Source of the DNA: an uncultured Chryseobacterium sp. | Lineage (GTDB): Bacteria > Bacteroidota > Bacteroidia > Flavobacteriales > Weeksellaceae | NCBI GenBank assembly: GCA_913778085.1 | Contig: CAJYXJ010000064.1 | Location: 1-64,000 of the forward strand | Length of the DNA: 64,000 nt | Reading direction: 5' to 3' | In this document: positions 51,064 through 61,121 of the stretch, piece by piece | Position numbering within the stretch: position 1 is the first letter of the stretch | How the letters are laid out: each line of letters starts with the position of its first letter | Program-made: the position numbers and the translations under genes | Notes under the pieces: model-generated | Told to the model about the DNA's origin: nothing | The model's database searches: none | The model's input: only the letters and a program-made list of their open reading frames with translations

Positions 51064-54000
51064 TTACTTCAACTTCTTCTTCACGGCAACTTCTTCATAA
51101 ACTTCAAGAATATCACCTTGTTCAATATCATTATAGCCTTTCAGGTTCAATCCGCATTCATAGCCTTTGGTGACTTCTTTTACGTCGTCTTTGAAACGTT
51201 TCAGACTTTCCAGTTCGCCTTCAAATTTTACAATACCATCTCTTAATAGACGTATTTTTGATTGTCGGGTTACTTTTCCGTTAAGAACCATACAACCTGC
51301 AATGGTTCCTACTTTAGAAATTTTGAATACTTCCCTGATCTCAACATTACCAATTACCTGTTCCTGAATTTCAGGAGAAAGCATTCCTTCCATCGCTTCT
51401 TTTACTTCATCGATCGCTTTATAGATTACGGAATACGTTCTGATCTCAATTTCTTCACGGTCGGCAAGATCTTTTGCATTAGCTCCAGCTCTTACGTTAA
51501 ATCCAATAATAATAGCATCGGATGCCGCAGCCAAGTTGATATCGGATTCAGTGATTTGTCCAACTCCTGAGTGAAGGATTTTCACACTGATTTCTTCTGT
51601 CGACAATCTTTGCAACTGATCAGAAAGGGCTTCTACGGAACCATCCACGTCTCCTTTAAGGATGATGTTCAATTCCTTGAACTCCCCTAGGGCAATACGT
51701 CTGCCCAATTCTTCAAGAGTCGTATGTTTTTTGGTTCGGATCGACAATTCTCTCTGAAGCTGCTCTCGCTTGTTGGCAATCGCTTTTCCTTCACTTTCAT
51801 CAGCGTAAACACGGAACTTGTCACCGGCTGTAGGCGCTCCATCAAGACCCAAGATGGTAGCAGGAATAGAAGGGCCTGCCTCAGCAAGGTTTTTCCCTCT
51901 TTCATCAAGCAAAGCTTTTACTTTACCATGGTTTTTACCTGCAACAACATAATCTCCGACTTTTAGAGTTCCCGCCTGCACCAACATGGTTGCTACATAT
52001 CCTCTTCCTTTATCTAAGGAAGCCTCAATTACCACCCCGTTGGCTGAACGTGCAGGATTAGCTTTTAATTCAAGCAGTTCTGCCTGTAGCAATACTTTCT
52101 CTAAAAGAAGATCCATATTATTACCCATCTTTGCTGAAATTTCCTGTGCCTGGACATTTCCACCCCACTCTTCTACAAGAACAGGAGGATTAAGACCGGA
52201 AAGCTGCTGACGGATATTATCCGGGTTTGCATTTGGCTTATCAACTTTATTGATGGCAATAATCATCGGTACTCCCGCTGCCTGTGCGTGGGAGATAGCT
52301 TCCTTGGTCTGAGGCATCACATCATCATCGGCAGCAATTACAATAATCGCGATATCCGTAATCTGTGCACCTCTTGCCCTCATGGCTGTAAAGGCTTCGT
52401 GACCTGGCGTATCCAGGAATGTAATTCTCTGTCCGTTTTCCAGCTTCACATTATAGGCTCCGATATGCTGGGTAATCCCTCCGGATTCTCCTGCGATAAC
52501 GTTCGTTTTTCTGATATAGTCCAATAATGACGTTTTACCGTGGTCTACGTGTCCCATTACGGTCACTACCGGTGCTCGCGATACCAGATTTTCTTCATTG
52601 TCGATTTCTTCATCGGTATCTGCTTCTTCAAGATCGGCATCGGAGAATTCGATTTTATATCCGAATTCATCTGCAACCAATAATAAAGTATCCGCTTCAA
52701 GTCTTTGGTTCATAGTAACCATTACTCCCAATGAGAAACAAGCAGAAATTACTTCGGTCGGAGAAACGTTCATCAAGCTCGCCAATTCACCTACTGTGAT
52801 GAATTCAGTTACTTTCAGTGTTCTGTCCGCAGCGTCAATTTCCTGCTGGCGTTCATCCTGTTCTCTACGGAAATTTCTCTTATCTTTTCTGTGTTTTGCA
52901 GATTTAGACTTACCTCCTTTATTGGTTAATTTTTCAAGGGTTTCCTTGATCTGGTTTTTTACCTGTTCGTCGGTAAGTTCAACAGGCATGGTCCTTTGCC
53001 CCGGTCTGTTGTTTCCGAAACGGTTTCCACCCTGACCTCCTTGTCCCGGCGGGCGATTGCCCTGTCCCGGTGGACGGTTGCCCTGATTGTTTCCGAAACG
53101 GTTTCCACCGCCCTGGCCTTGTCCGCCCTGCCCCTGAGGTCGGTTACCTTGTCCGCCGCCCTGGTTATTGTTTCCAAAACGGTTCCCGCCTTGGCCACCT
53201 TGGCCTTGTGGTCGGTTTCCACCTTGGCCACCCTGACCCTGAGGCCTGTTGCCCTGGTTATTCCCACCCTGCTGGTTATTGTTTCCGCCTTGCTGGTTAT
53301 TTCCGCCCGGCTTCTCAATTCTTTTTCTTTTCTTCTTAGCTCCGGCTCCCTGTTTAGGAGCAAATTGGGTCAAGTCGATTTTTTCACCTACGATCTTTGG
53401 ACCGTCAAGCTTCTGGTAAACCGTTTCAATCTTTTGCGGTTCCTGAGATTCCTCCTCTGCTTTTGCAGGGACTACAGGCTTTTCTTCAGCCGGCTTTTCT
53501 TCAGCCGGCTTTTCAACTGCAGGTTTTGGTGCTTCCTGAACAGGAGCTGCCGGTTTTTCAACAGGTTTCTCCTCTTCTTTTTTATCTTCTGTTTTCGGTT
53601 TGTCTTTTTTAGCAGGTCTGTTTCTAGACTCAATCTGTGACAAATCTATTTTATCCAGAACTTTGAATTCCTGTCTTTCAGGAGTTGCTTTCACCTCTTC
53701 TGCCGGTGCAGCTTCCTCTTTTTTCTCCTCTGCTGCTGATGCAGGCTTTGGAGCAGGCGTTTCTTCCACTTCAGGTTTTTTAGGCTCCAGGTCTATCTTA
53801 CCTAAAATTTTAGTTTCCGGTTTGTTTGCTTTAGCTCTTATTACTTCAGGGGTTTTCTTTTCCTCGATTTCCAGCTTTTCTTCCGGAACTTTGGTGATCA
53901 CCACCTCATGGGAAGCTTTACGCTGTTCGCCGTCCTTGGCAAACTCAGCCTCCAATGCAGAATATGCCGCTTCTTCTAATTGAGCGTTAGGATTGCTTTC

Positions 54001-54093
54001 AACCTCAATACCTTTGGCCTGTAAAAATTCTACTAACCTGGACATCGAAATGTTGAATTCCTTAACCGCTTTATTTAATCTAATTTTTGGCAT
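51064..54093 (-). CDS. infB: Translation initiation factor IF-2
   Basis: 1009 residues. IF-2 brings formyl-Met-tRNA to the small subunit and joins the subunits. A degenerate N-terminal part has acidic/Pro-rich tracts ([11 protein letters not shown]-like tandem repeats), then an extended Gly/Asn/Gln/Arg run (about 265-365) of QGGN and GQGGNR repeats. The IF2_N domain follows ([20 protein letters not shown]), then the G domain with GHVDHGKT (about 514-521), DTPGHEAF and NKVDKPN. The C-terminal domains close the protein. It is the last gene of rimP-nusA-infB. Confidence 0.97.
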   Translation of the reverse strand: MPKIRLNKAVKEFNISMSRLVEFLQAKGIEVESNPNAQLEEAAYSALEAEFAKDGEQRKASHEVVITKVPEEKLEIEEKKTPEVIRAKANKPETKILGKIDLEPKKPEVEETPAPKPASAAEEKKEEAAPAEEVKATPERQEFKVLDKIDLSQIESRNRPAKKDKPKTEDKKEEEKPVEKPAAPVQEAPKPAVEKPAEEKPAEEKPVVPAKAEEESQEPQKIETVYQKLDGPKIVGEKIDLTQFAPKQGAGAKKKRKRIEKPGGNNQQGGNNNQQGGNNQGNRPQGQGGQGGNRPQGQGGQGGNRFGNNNQGGGQGNRPQGQGGQGQGGGNRFGNNQGNRPPGQGNRPPGQGGQGGNRFGNNRPGQRTMPVELTDEQVKNQIKETLEKLTNKGGKSKSAKHRKDKRNFRREQDERQQEIDAADRTLKVTEFITVGELASLMNVSPTEVISACFSLGVMVTMNQRLEADTLLLVADEFGYKIEFSDADLEEADTDEEIDNEENLVSRAPVVTVMGHVDHGKTSLLDYIRKTNVIAGESGGITQHIGAYNVKLENGQRITFLDTPGHEAFTAMRARGAQITDIAIIVIAADDDVMPQTKEAISHAQAAGVPMIIAINKVDKPNANPDNIRQQLSGLNPPVLVEEWGGNVQAQEISAKMGNNMDLLLEKVLLQAELLELKANPARSANGVVIEASLDKGRGYVATMLVQAGTLKVGDYVVAGKNHGKVKALLDERGKNLAEAGPSIPATILGLDGAPTAGDKFRVYADESEGKAIANKREQLQRELSIRTKKHTTLEELGRRIALGEFKELNIILKGDVDGSVEALSDQLQRLSTEEISVKILHSGVGQITESDINLAAASDAIIIGFNVRAGANAKDLADREEIEIRTYSVIYKAIDEVKEAMEGMLSPEIQEQVIGNVEIREVFKISKVGTIAGCMVLNGKVTRQSKIRLLRDGIVKFEGELESLKRFKDDVKEVTKGYECGLNLKGYNDIEQGDILEVYEEVAVKKKLK

Positions 54094-54171
54094 CTATATT
54101 ATTTACTGTTTTTTAATTCTTAAAATTAAAGTATTTCTTTTTTACCGTTTATTAAAATTTACTTAAAAATC

Positions 54172-55407
54172 CTAATCCTCGAATTCTTCTCTCAGAATAC
54201 GTTTTACTTCTTCAATCGTTTCCTCTTCCAGGTCAACCATATTCAGGAGACTTTCAGTTTCTTTATCCAAAACCGACTTGGCAGTAGTAAGACCTACTTT
54301 TTTAAACTCATCCAGAATCCACTGCTCGATATCATCGTTGAATTCTTTTAATTCAACATCATCATCTTCGCTGGATTCTCTGTGCACATCTATCTCATAG
54401 CCTGTCAACCAAGAAGCAAGCCTGATATTCTGTCCCTGCTTACCGATTACTTTGGAAATCTCTTCAACGGGAGTGTATACCAAGGCGTATTCCTGTTCCT
54501 CATTGATGTCAATTTTATTGATGGTAACATTTCCTAAAGCTCTCTTCACAAGGATTTCAGCGTTTTTAGACCACTGAATAACGTCGATGTTCTCATTTCT
54601 CAACTCTCTTACAACCCCGTGAATTCTTGATCCTTTTACCCCTACACAGGCTCCTACCGGATCGATTCTGTCGTCATAAGCATCCACTGCAATCTTCGCC
54701 TTTTCTCCCGGAATTCTCACCACTTTCTTCAGCATAATGGTTCCGTCCTGGATTTCAGGAATTTCCAGCTCTAATAGTTTTTCTAAGAATTTAGGTGCAG
54801 TTCTGGAAATAATAATCTGCGGTTTTGAACCTTTGAAATCTACTGTTTCAACAATAGCTCTGATGTTTTCACCTTTTTTAAAGAAATCGGATGGGATCTG
54901 ATTTTCTTTCGGCAAAATGAATTCGTTCCCTTCATCATCCAGCAAGATCACGTGCTTGTGACGGATGTGGTGAATTTCTCCTACTACGATTTCTCCGATC
55001 CGGTCTTTAAACTGCTCATATAACATCGCATTGTTGTGCTCCTGCAATTTTGTAGCCAAGATCTGCTTTAAAGTAAGAATATTTCTTCTTCCCAACTGGG
55101 CTACAGGAATTTCCATGGTAAAATCTTCACCCACCTCAAAGGTAGGATCGATTTTTTTGGCTTCGGAAATTTCGATTTCCAGATCATCGTCTTCGGACAT
55201 TTCGTCTTCTACGATGGTTTTGTTTAAAAAGATCTGAAAATCTCCTTTATCAGGGTTTACAATCACATCAAAATGATCATCCGAATCGTATCGCTTTCTC
55301 AGAAGGGTTTTTAGAGAATCTTCAATAATTGCCATAAGATCAATCTTACTGATCCCTTTTTCGTCTTTAAAATCACCGAAGGATTCAATCAACGCTATAT
55401 TGTCCAT
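54172..55407 (-). CDS. nusA: Transcription termination/antitermination factor NusA
   Basis: 411 residues. An N-terminal RNA-polymerase-binding domain is followed by an S1 domain (VVGEIHHIRHKHVILLDDEGNEFILP) and two KH domains with KVVRIPGEKAKIAVDAYDD, DPVGACVGVKGSRIHGVVREL and VIGKQGQNIRLASWLTGYEI. It lacks the extra C-terminal acidic repeats of the E. coli protein. It lies between rimP (14 bases) and infB (78 bases). Confidence 0.97.
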   Translation of the reverse strand: MDNIALIESFGDFKDEKGISKIDLMAIIEDSLKTLLRKRYDSDDHFDVIVNPDKGDFQIFLNKTIVEDEMSEDDDLEIEISEAKKIDPTFEVGEDFTMEIPVAQLGRRNILTLKQILATKLQEHNNAMLYEQFKDRIGEIVVGEIHHIRHKHVILLDDEGNEFILPKENQIPSDFFKKGENIRAIVETVDFKGSKPQIIISRTAPKFLEKLLELEIPEIQDGTIMLKKVVRIPGEKAKIAVDAYDDRIDPVGACVGVKGSRIHGVVRELRNENIDVIQWSKNAEILVKRALGNVTINKIDINEEQEYALVYTPVEEISKVIGKQGQNIRLASWLTGYEIDVHRESSEDDDVELKEFNDDIEQWILDEFKKVGLTTAKSVLDKETESLLNMVDLEEETIEEVKRILREEFED

Positions 55408-55421
55408 TTACTTTTTTTCTT

Positions 55422-55889
55422 TTAAAATTTAATTGTTACTAATGCTTTCTTAATCTCAGAGTACGGAATTTCTTTTTCTTCCTCCACATCCACTTTTCCT
55501 TTACCAATGTCTTTAGGCTTGCGGTAACGCAGGATAAGTGTGATTTTTTCTTCATCTGTTTTCGCCAGCTCGCCTTCAATTTTCGTGGTGTCGTTGAGTA
55601 AAACTTCAATTTCCCTTCCGATATTTTTGGCAAACTGCCTTGGAGTTGCCAGCGGCTCGCTTAATCCGGCCGACATTACCTGCAGGCTGAAATCGTGTTC
55701 CTCGCGATCCATATTGAATTCTATGGCCCGGCTTGCATCAAGGCAGTCCTGTAAAGAAACGCCGTTGTCACCATCTAAAATCACCGTAATGTCGTCCCCT
55801 GCAGAAAACTTTAAATCGATAAGAAACAAATCTTTTCTGGTTTCAAGGAACTCATGTAATAATTCTTCAATTCTTTTTCTAAACTCCAT
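55422..55889 (-). CDS. rimP: Ribosome maturation factor RimP
   Basis: 155 residues. RimP assists 30S maturation. It begins MEFRKRIEELLHEFLETRKD and contains DCLDASRAIEFNMDREEHDF and MSAGLSEPLATPRQFAKNIG, the conserved YxLEVSSPGxxRPL-like centre. The open frame continues to 55973, but the promoter box at 55971-55978 shows the transcript must start downstream of that codon, so the ATG at 55889 is the start. It is the first gene of the rimP-nusA-infB operon. Confidence 0.94.
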   Translation of the reverse strand: MEFRKRIEELLHEFLETRKDLFLIDLKFSAGDDITVILDGDNGVSLQDCLDASRAIEFNMDREEHDFSLQVMSAGLSEPLATPRQFAKNIGREIEVLLNDTTKIEGELAKTDEEKITLILRYRKPKDIGKGKVDVEEEKEIPYSEIKKALVTIKF

Positions 55890-55970
55890 ATATAAATGTA
55901 ATCTTGATTTACCCGTACGAAAAAAGGCTTTCTTCCGAAGGCCTTCCCATATTTTTCCGTAAATCCACTG

Positions 55971-56001
55971 CAAATATACGACTTTTTATTAAAAAAGCAA
56001 A
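55971..56001 (-). promoter_or_regulatory. Promoter of the rimP-nusA-infB operon
   Basis: Reverse-strand TTTG (55998-56001), 19 bases, then TATATTTG (55971-55978): an exact match to the Bacteroidota consensus. It decides the rimP start by overlapping the more upstream candidate. Confidence 0.8.
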
Positions 56002-56074
56002 ATATCTTATTATCAACAGGATATGTTAATCTGCATTTACATTAAATTAAGGAACGACATGATGGTATTTTTAT

Positions 56075-56082
56075 TACTTTTG
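56075..56082 (+). promoter_or_regulatory. -7 box of the polysaccharide operon
   Basis: TACTTTTG matches TAnnTTTG, 25 bases before the TTG start of ugd. No TTG at the expected -33 position was found. Confidence 0.5.
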
Positions 56083-56107
56083 TGTCTTAATTTAAAAAAC
56101 ATATATT

Positions 56108-57421
56108 TTGAACATTACTATTGTAGGCACAGGCTACGTAGGTTTGGTTACAGGAACCACTCTCGCAGAGCTTGGTAATTCAGTATACTGTGTAGATATT
56201 GATGAAAAAAAAGTAGAAGGTATGAAAAACGGCGTAGTTCCCATCTATGAGCCGAATCTTGAGGAAATGTTTCTGAGAAACATCCAGGCGGAAAGATTAT
56301 TTTTCACGACCGATTTAAAAGAAGCACTGGACAAAAGCGAAGTTATCTATTTAGCACTGCCTACTCCTCCCGGAGGAGACGGCTCCGCAGATCTTTCTTA
56401 TGTGCTTAAAGTAGCGAACGATATAGGCGATATGATGACCGAATATAAGGTGATCGTTAATAAAAGTACCGTTCCGGTAGGTACGGCCGATAAAGTAAAG
56501 GAAGTAATCGCTTCCAAAACCCAAATCCCTTTCGATGTTGTTTCCAACCCTGAATTCCTGAGAGAAGGTTTCGCTGTGGAAGATTCCATGAATCCTGCCA
56601 GGGTAGTCGTTGGTTCCAGTTCGGATAAAGCCAAAGACATCATGGCTAAAATTTACCAGCCGTTTACCAACACCGGGATTCCGATTATTTTCATGGACGA
56701 GAAGTCTTCCGAGCTCACTAAATATGCAGCTAACTCCTTTCTGGCGGTAAAAATTACTTTTATGAACGAAATCGCTAACTACTGCGAAAAAGTAGGCGCT
56801 GATGTGGACAAAGTAAGACTGGGTATGGGAAGTGACGACAGGATCGGACAAAGATTTCTGTTCCCGGGCATCGGATACGGAGGCAGCTGTTTTCCTAAAG
56901 ATGTAAAAGCACTGATCAAATCCGGCAAGCAGGAAAATTTCAGTTTCCAGATTCTTGAGGCAACGGAAAATGTAAATGTCGCCCAGAAAGTAATCCTTGT
57001 TTCAGAAATTGAAAAGTATTTCGGAGGAAATCTCGAAGGGAAAACGATAGCCGTATGGGGACTGGCCTTCAAAGCCAATACGGATGACATCCGGGAAGCT
57101 TCTTCGCTGGACAACATTGCGCTTTTACTTGAAAAAGGAGCCAAAATTGTCGCCTATGATGCGATTGCTGAAAATAATGTTAAAAAACTGTTGGGCAACA
57201 AAATCCAATACGCCAAAAGCATGTATGAAGCTCTGGAAAGCGCGGATGCTTTATTGATTGCCACGGAATGGCCGGAATTTAAAAATCCCAATTTCGAGCT
57301 GATGAGCCGAAGGATGAATGAAAAGGTTATTTTCGACGGCAGAAATATGTATCCTCTGGAAATCCCGGAACAACATGGCTTTTACTACAAGAGTATCGGA
57401 CGTAAAACAATTGTAAAATGA
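56108..57421 (+). CDS. ugd: UDP-glucose 6-dehydrogenase
   Basis: 437 residues. It oxidises UDP-glucose to UDP-glucuronate for capsule or LPS sugars. The N-terminal Rossmann motif is ITIVGTGYVGLVTGT, and NKSTVPVGTADKV and EFLREGFAVED follow. The catalytic Cys lies in GIGYGGSCFPKDVKAL (about residue 262). The start is a TTG 25 bases after the -7 box; no ATG gives the conserved N terminus. Its stop overlaps the start of the next gene (ATGA), so the two are coupled. Confidence 0.94.
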   Translation: MNITIVGTGYVGLVTGTTLAELGNSVYCVDIDEKKVEGMKNGVVPIYEPNLEEMFLRNIQAERLFFTTDLKEALDKSEVIYLALPTPPGGDGSADLSYVLKVANDIGDMMTEYKVIVNKSTVPVGTADKVKEVIASKTQIPFDVVSNPEFLREGFAVEDSMNPARVVVGSSSDKAKDIMAKIYQPFTNTGIPIIFMDEKSSELTKYAANSFLAVKITFMNEIANYCEKVGADVDKVRLGMGSDDRIGQRFLFPGIGYGGSCFPKDVKALIKSGKQENFSFQILEATENVNVAQKVILVSEIEKYFGGNLEGKTIAVWGLAFKANTDDIREASSLDNIALLLEKGAKIVAYDAIAENNVKKLLGNKIQYAKSMYEALESADALLIATEWPEFKNPNFELMSRRMNEKVIFDGRNMYPLEIPEQHGFYYKSIGRKTIVK

Positions 57422-58932
57422 AACCGATATTTAAAGACTTCAAATTCTGGCTTCTCTTTAGTATCGGCATTCTCTATTTTTCACTTGTATATTGGTTTCG
57501 ATGGATTTCATCAGATGGTCTTGCTGTAACCTATCAGACTAAAAACGTACTGAACGGATTAGGAATGGTATGGAATTATGGAGAGCGTTCTTTTGTATCG
57601 ACATCTCCTTTATATAGCTTGCTATCAATACCCCTTACTTTTTTACTGGAAAAGATTGGCTTTAATAATCTCCCACTGCAGAATATTCCGATTGTCATAA
57701 ATATGATTTTCTCTCTGTTAGCATTCGGAATTATTTTAAAATTTGTATGGACTAAAAATCTTTCGTCAACTAAACTGTACTTCTGTACAGGAATATTTTT
57801 ACTGGCTCTCGGTTCCGATTTTTTCATACATTTCTCAACAAGCGGCCTGGAAAACTCCTTATCTTATCTTATACTGAGCTTATTTGGCGTATCAGTTTAT
57901 TCGGAAAAAGAATCTACAGAAAAAAAAAGCCTTCCTTTATATATAGCATTAGCTTTCCTTACGCGGTATGATTTTTTTCTCATTATATTTCCGACAGTCC
58001 TTCACCTTTTAAATAAATATAGATTTAAAGCATTTCCTATATTACTGATTCTTCTGATTCCAATCACTCTGTGGCTGGGTTTTGCTTTGCTGTATTTTGG
58101 AAGCATTTTCCCAAACAGCTTCTACATGAAAGCCGGATTTTTAGGGATAGAAAATTCTTTAGGCTACTTTTCTAAAAATGTGGTAAGATCACCACTCATG
58201 ACAATATTAATAGGAATAGGTTTTTGGGGAGCTTACAAAACATACAAACCTCTCTTCTGGGGTATGGTCATCTATTTTTTTTACACCATTTATGTAACAG
58301 ATTATATGTTTGGCCGATTCTGGACAAATCTTGTACCTCTGTGTATTATCACCGCAGTTCAATACTGCTCGTTGTATATTAACAAAATATCCGTGAAGGA
58401 TCTTAAACCGGCACTTTATGCCGTTATTATAATTTCCCTGTGTTTTGTAACAAATCGAAAACTTAAAGACTCGATTTATCTTGTCAATGAAAGAAAATAT
58501 TATACGGAGGGAGTAGATCTCATGCATGAGTATCTATCCTATACCCCCCCTTTTAATAACACTACTGAAAGATGTGATAAGATAGATATCCGAGGTGGTG
58601 CTGCGCTGCACATTCCTCTTACCCAAATGGCCCGGAAAAAAAAGTGTTACTATGTAGATACAATGGGACTTGCCACTCCCTTTACGACTTATTTTGGAAA
58701 AAACTATGGAATTAAGGGAGAAAGACCGGGGCATTTTGAAGTCAATATAAGATTATTGGATTCAGTAGGATTTAAAACAAGTCTTATGTCTGGTCAAAAT
58801 ACAATAACGAATAAAGGAATTCATCAGCTTTACGATGATATGAAGCTGATAACAAAAGAAGATCTTTTTTCAAAGGAAAGGTTTGAAGCCATTGTCAGAC
58901 TTCATACTATTAATTATAATGAAATCAAATAA
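57418..58932 (+). CDS. GT-C-like polytopic membrane glycosyltransferase
   Basis: 504 residues with about ten membrane segments. It shares FGSIFPNSFYMK and the soluble CYYVDTMGLATPF part with the protein at 4.6 kb, so both seem to belong to one GT-C-like family. After the first helix is WISSDGLAVTYQ, where GT-C enzymes place an acidic residue. The start overlaps the ugd stop. Position in the cluster suggests transfer of a sugar to a lipid-linked glycan on the periplasmic side. Confidence 0.65.
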   Translation: MKPIFKDFKFWLLFSIGILYFSLVYWFRWISSDGLAVTYQTKNVLNGLGMVWNYGERSFVSTSPLYSLLSIPLTFLLEKIGFNNLPLQNIPIVINMIFSLLAFGIILKFVWTKNLSSTKLYFCTGIFLLALGSDFFIHFSTSGLENSLSYLILSLFGVSVYSEKESTEKKSLPLYIALAFLTRYDFFLIIFPTVLHLLNKYRFKAFPILLILLIPITLWLGFALLYFGSIFPNSFYMKAGFLGIENSLGYFSKNVVRSPLMTILIGIGFWGAYKTYKPLFWGMVIYFFYTIYVTDYMFGRFWTNLVPLCIITAVQYCSLYINKISVKDLKPALYAVIIISLCFVTNRKLKDSIYLVNERKYYTEGVDLMHEYLSYTPPFNNTTERCDKIDIRGGAALHIPLTQMARKKKCYYVDTMGLATPFTTYFGKNYGIKGERPGHFEVNIRLLDSVGFKTSLMSGQNTITNKGIHQLYDDMKLITKEDLFSKERFEAIVRLHTINYNEIK

Positions 58933-58933
58933 C

Positions 58934-59860
58934 ATGAATGCCGAAAAAAAGATTGCAATATTAATTCCCTGCTATAATGAGGCCTTAACTATCGGAAAGG
59001 TGGTAAATGATTTTAAAACCTTTCTTCCACAGGCAGATCTCTATGTTTACGACAACAATTCGCAAGACGATACGATTGCTGTCGCACGGGAAGCCGGGGC
59101 TATCGTGCGGCAGGAAAAACGCCAGGGAAAAGCCAATGTCGTTTTTAAAATGTTCAGGGAAATTGATGCCGACCTTTATATCATGATTGACGGTGACGAT
59201 ACTTATCCAGTAGAATGCATCCGGGAAATGGTGGACCAATTCATTGAAAACAACTGTGATATGTTAGTTGGCGACCGGCTTTCAAACAAGAGTTATAAAA
59301 AAGAAAACAAAAGGGCTTTCCACAATTTTGGAAACAGTCTGGTCCGCAATCTCATCAATGTGTTTTTCGGATCAGAGCTGAAAGACATTTTATCCGGTTA
59401 CCGGATTTTTTCCAAGAAATTTGTAAAAAATTATTCAAGTTCTATTAAAGGATTCGAGCTGGAAACGGACCTCTCAATTTATTCCCTGCATTATGGAATG
59501 GCTATAGAAGAATATTCCATCAATTACAGGGACCGACCGGAAGGAAGTGTTTCCAAACTGAATACCTTTACCGACGGTTTTAAAGTGATAAAGTTGTTTT
59601 TTAACCTGGTAAGGCTTTATAAACCGCTGTTGTTTTTCGGATCGGTTTCTGTGGTACTTTTTTTGGCAGGCATTCTTTTCATGATCGTTCCCATCAGAGA
59701 ATATTTTGAATATAAATATGTCTATAAGGTTCCGACGCTGATATTTTCGATTATGCTCACCATTGTAGCCCTCCTTGCTTTCGCGACAGGACTTATTTTG
59801 GATAACATCAGCATTATTGATAAAAAAAATTTTAAAGTACGATATAACAACACAAAATGA
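58934..59860 (+). CDS. Glycosyltransferase family 2 (polyprenyl-phosphate sugar synthase type)
   Basis: About 308 residues. The GT-A fold has IAILIPCYNEALTIGKVV, VYDNNSQDDT, the metal-binding DGDDTYP and SGYRIFSKKFVKN. Two C-terminal membrane helices (about 235-300) resemble those of dolichol-phosphate mannose/glucose synthase-like enzymes. It would make the lipid-linked donor used by the neighbouring GT-C protein. The frame extends upstream to 58883; the ATG at 58934 is 1 base after the previous stop, while ATG 58919 would also be possible. Confidence 0.85.
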   Translation: MNAEKKIAILIPCYNEALTIGKVVNDFKTFLPQADLYVYDNNSQDDTIAVAREAGAIVRQEKRQGKANVVFKMFREIDADLYIMIDGDDTYPVECIREMVDQFIENNCDMLVGDRLSNKSYKKENKRAFHNFGNSLVRNLINVFFGSELKDILSGYRIFSKKFVKNYSSSIKGFELETDLSIYSLHYGMAIEEYSINYRDRPEGSVSKLNTFTDGFKVIKLFFNLVRLYKPLLFFGSVSVVLFLAGILFMIVPIREYFEYKYVYKVPTLIFSIMLTIVALLAFATGLILDNISIIDKKNFKVRYNNTK

Positions 59861-59863
59861 CCC

Positions 59864-61120
59864 ATGAAAGAAAAATTTATTTTTCTTCTTTTTACCGCTG
59901 TATTTTTCCTAAATACGCAGTTTAATCTGTTTCACCTGATCCCTCATGAAAAATTTGAGTACAGCAGGCTTGAAGAATCGGAAACCTTAGTAATAGGCAA
60001 ACTTATTGATTCTCAGCATGGCTCTATATTCGATGACGGAGGATTTACGGGAACATTTTATTATGATAAAATTTCAGGAAGAAGTGTCGGCGGCAAAAAA
60101 TCCTATAATAATTATCTTAATAATGTAGTCTCTCCAAAGTTTTATTACGATCCCTACAAATCACAAATTGGGGGGCAGGCTATCTTATACAGTATTTTTG
60201 AAAAGATCTTCGGACTGGACAATACCATAAATATCTTTATTTTCCGAATGTTTAATTCTTTGGCATTAAGCATTATCCTCACCTTTTTCTTAAGCTGGAC
60301 TGAAAGGAAATTCGGAATGGCTGCTGCATCAGTTTCATTTATATTAATTCTTCTGAACTATTGGATATTTCTTTATGGGAAAAGTACCTGGTGGTGCAGC
60401 TGGGTCTATTTTATGCCTTTTGTATACGGCTTGTCTTTTTTCGAAAAATACGGTTTGGCAGAACACCGGAAATACATCCTCAGATTTTCATTTTTATTTT
60501 TTGTGAAATTCTGGTTTACAGGATTTGAATTTATTACGGTTTTCCTGATCTGTTCGGCCATACCTTACATCTATTATACCTATGAAAACAAAATTTCTTT
60601 TTATTTTCAATTTATCAAAAGACATTTCATTATTACGGCAATACCTCTGTTTCTATGCGTAGCTTTTCAGCTGTTCCAGTTTAAACTTTTAACAGGGAGT
60701 TTCAAAGCCGGACTCAATCATTTGGCAGAAGCCTACCTGAGAAGATCCAGCGGGGATTATTTTTATGAAAAAGAATTTGCCTATTTGAATACCTTTAAAA
60801 ATTACCATTTGGATATTATCATCCGATATATGGGAAATTCTTTTATCAACGAAGACTTGACGCACGTAAAGATTCCTTTTGCTGTTCTTATTGCTGCCGG
60901 AATGATCTGTTCCGTGTTGCTGTACAAAAAAAATACAGAGAAGAGACTTGTAGGAGCAACATGGTTTTCTGCCATTGCTCCACTTAGCTGGTTTATTTTA
61001 TTTGAAGAACACGCACACATCCATAAACACATTGATTTTTTTATCTGGTACTGCCCGTTCCTTATATTAATTATACTTTTAATATCTTTGACATTAACTT
61101 CTTTTTTTTTAAAACAATAA
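59864..61120 (+). CDS. Polytopic membrane protein in the polysaccharide cluster
   Basis: 418 residues with about nine to ten membrane segments. The first loop is EYSRLEESETLVIGKLIDS and later IGGQAILYSIFEKIFGLDNT appears. The C terminus is highly hydrophobic. The topology with large periplasmic loops is GT-C- or polymerase-like, but no motif decides it. It starts 3 bases after the GT2 stop and ends 1 base before rfbB, so it is part of the operon. Confidence 0.6.
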   Translation: MKEKFIFLLFTAVFFLNTQFNLFHLIPHEKFEYSRLEESETLVIGKLIDSQHGSIFDDGGFTGTFYYDKISGRSVGGKKSYNNYLNNVVSPKFYYDPYKSQIGGQAILYSIFEKIFGLDNTINIFIFRMFNSLALSIILTFFLSWTERKFGMAAASVSFILILLNYWIFLYGKSTWWCSWVYFMPFVYGLSFFEKYGLAEHRKYILRFSFLFFVKFWFTGFEFITVFLICSAIPYIYYTYENKISFYFQFIKRHFIITAIPLFLCVAFQLFQFKLLTGSFKAGLNHLAEAYLRRSSGDYFYEKEFAYLNTFKNYHLDIIIRYMGNSFINEDLTHVKIPFAVLIAAGMICSVLLYKKNTEKRLVGATWFSAIAPLSWFILFEEHAHIHKHIDFFIWYCPFLILIILLISLTLTSFFLKQ

Positions 61121-61121
61121 A

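Noticed and set aside
52598-53983. Several long forward frames opposite infB
   Set aside because: They are antisense to the repetitive, low-complexity part of infB; the repeats keep several frames open by chance.
55890-55973. N-terminal extension of rimP
   Set aside because: The extra 28 codons overlap the -7 box, so they cannot all be on the transcript, and they are not part of the RimP family.
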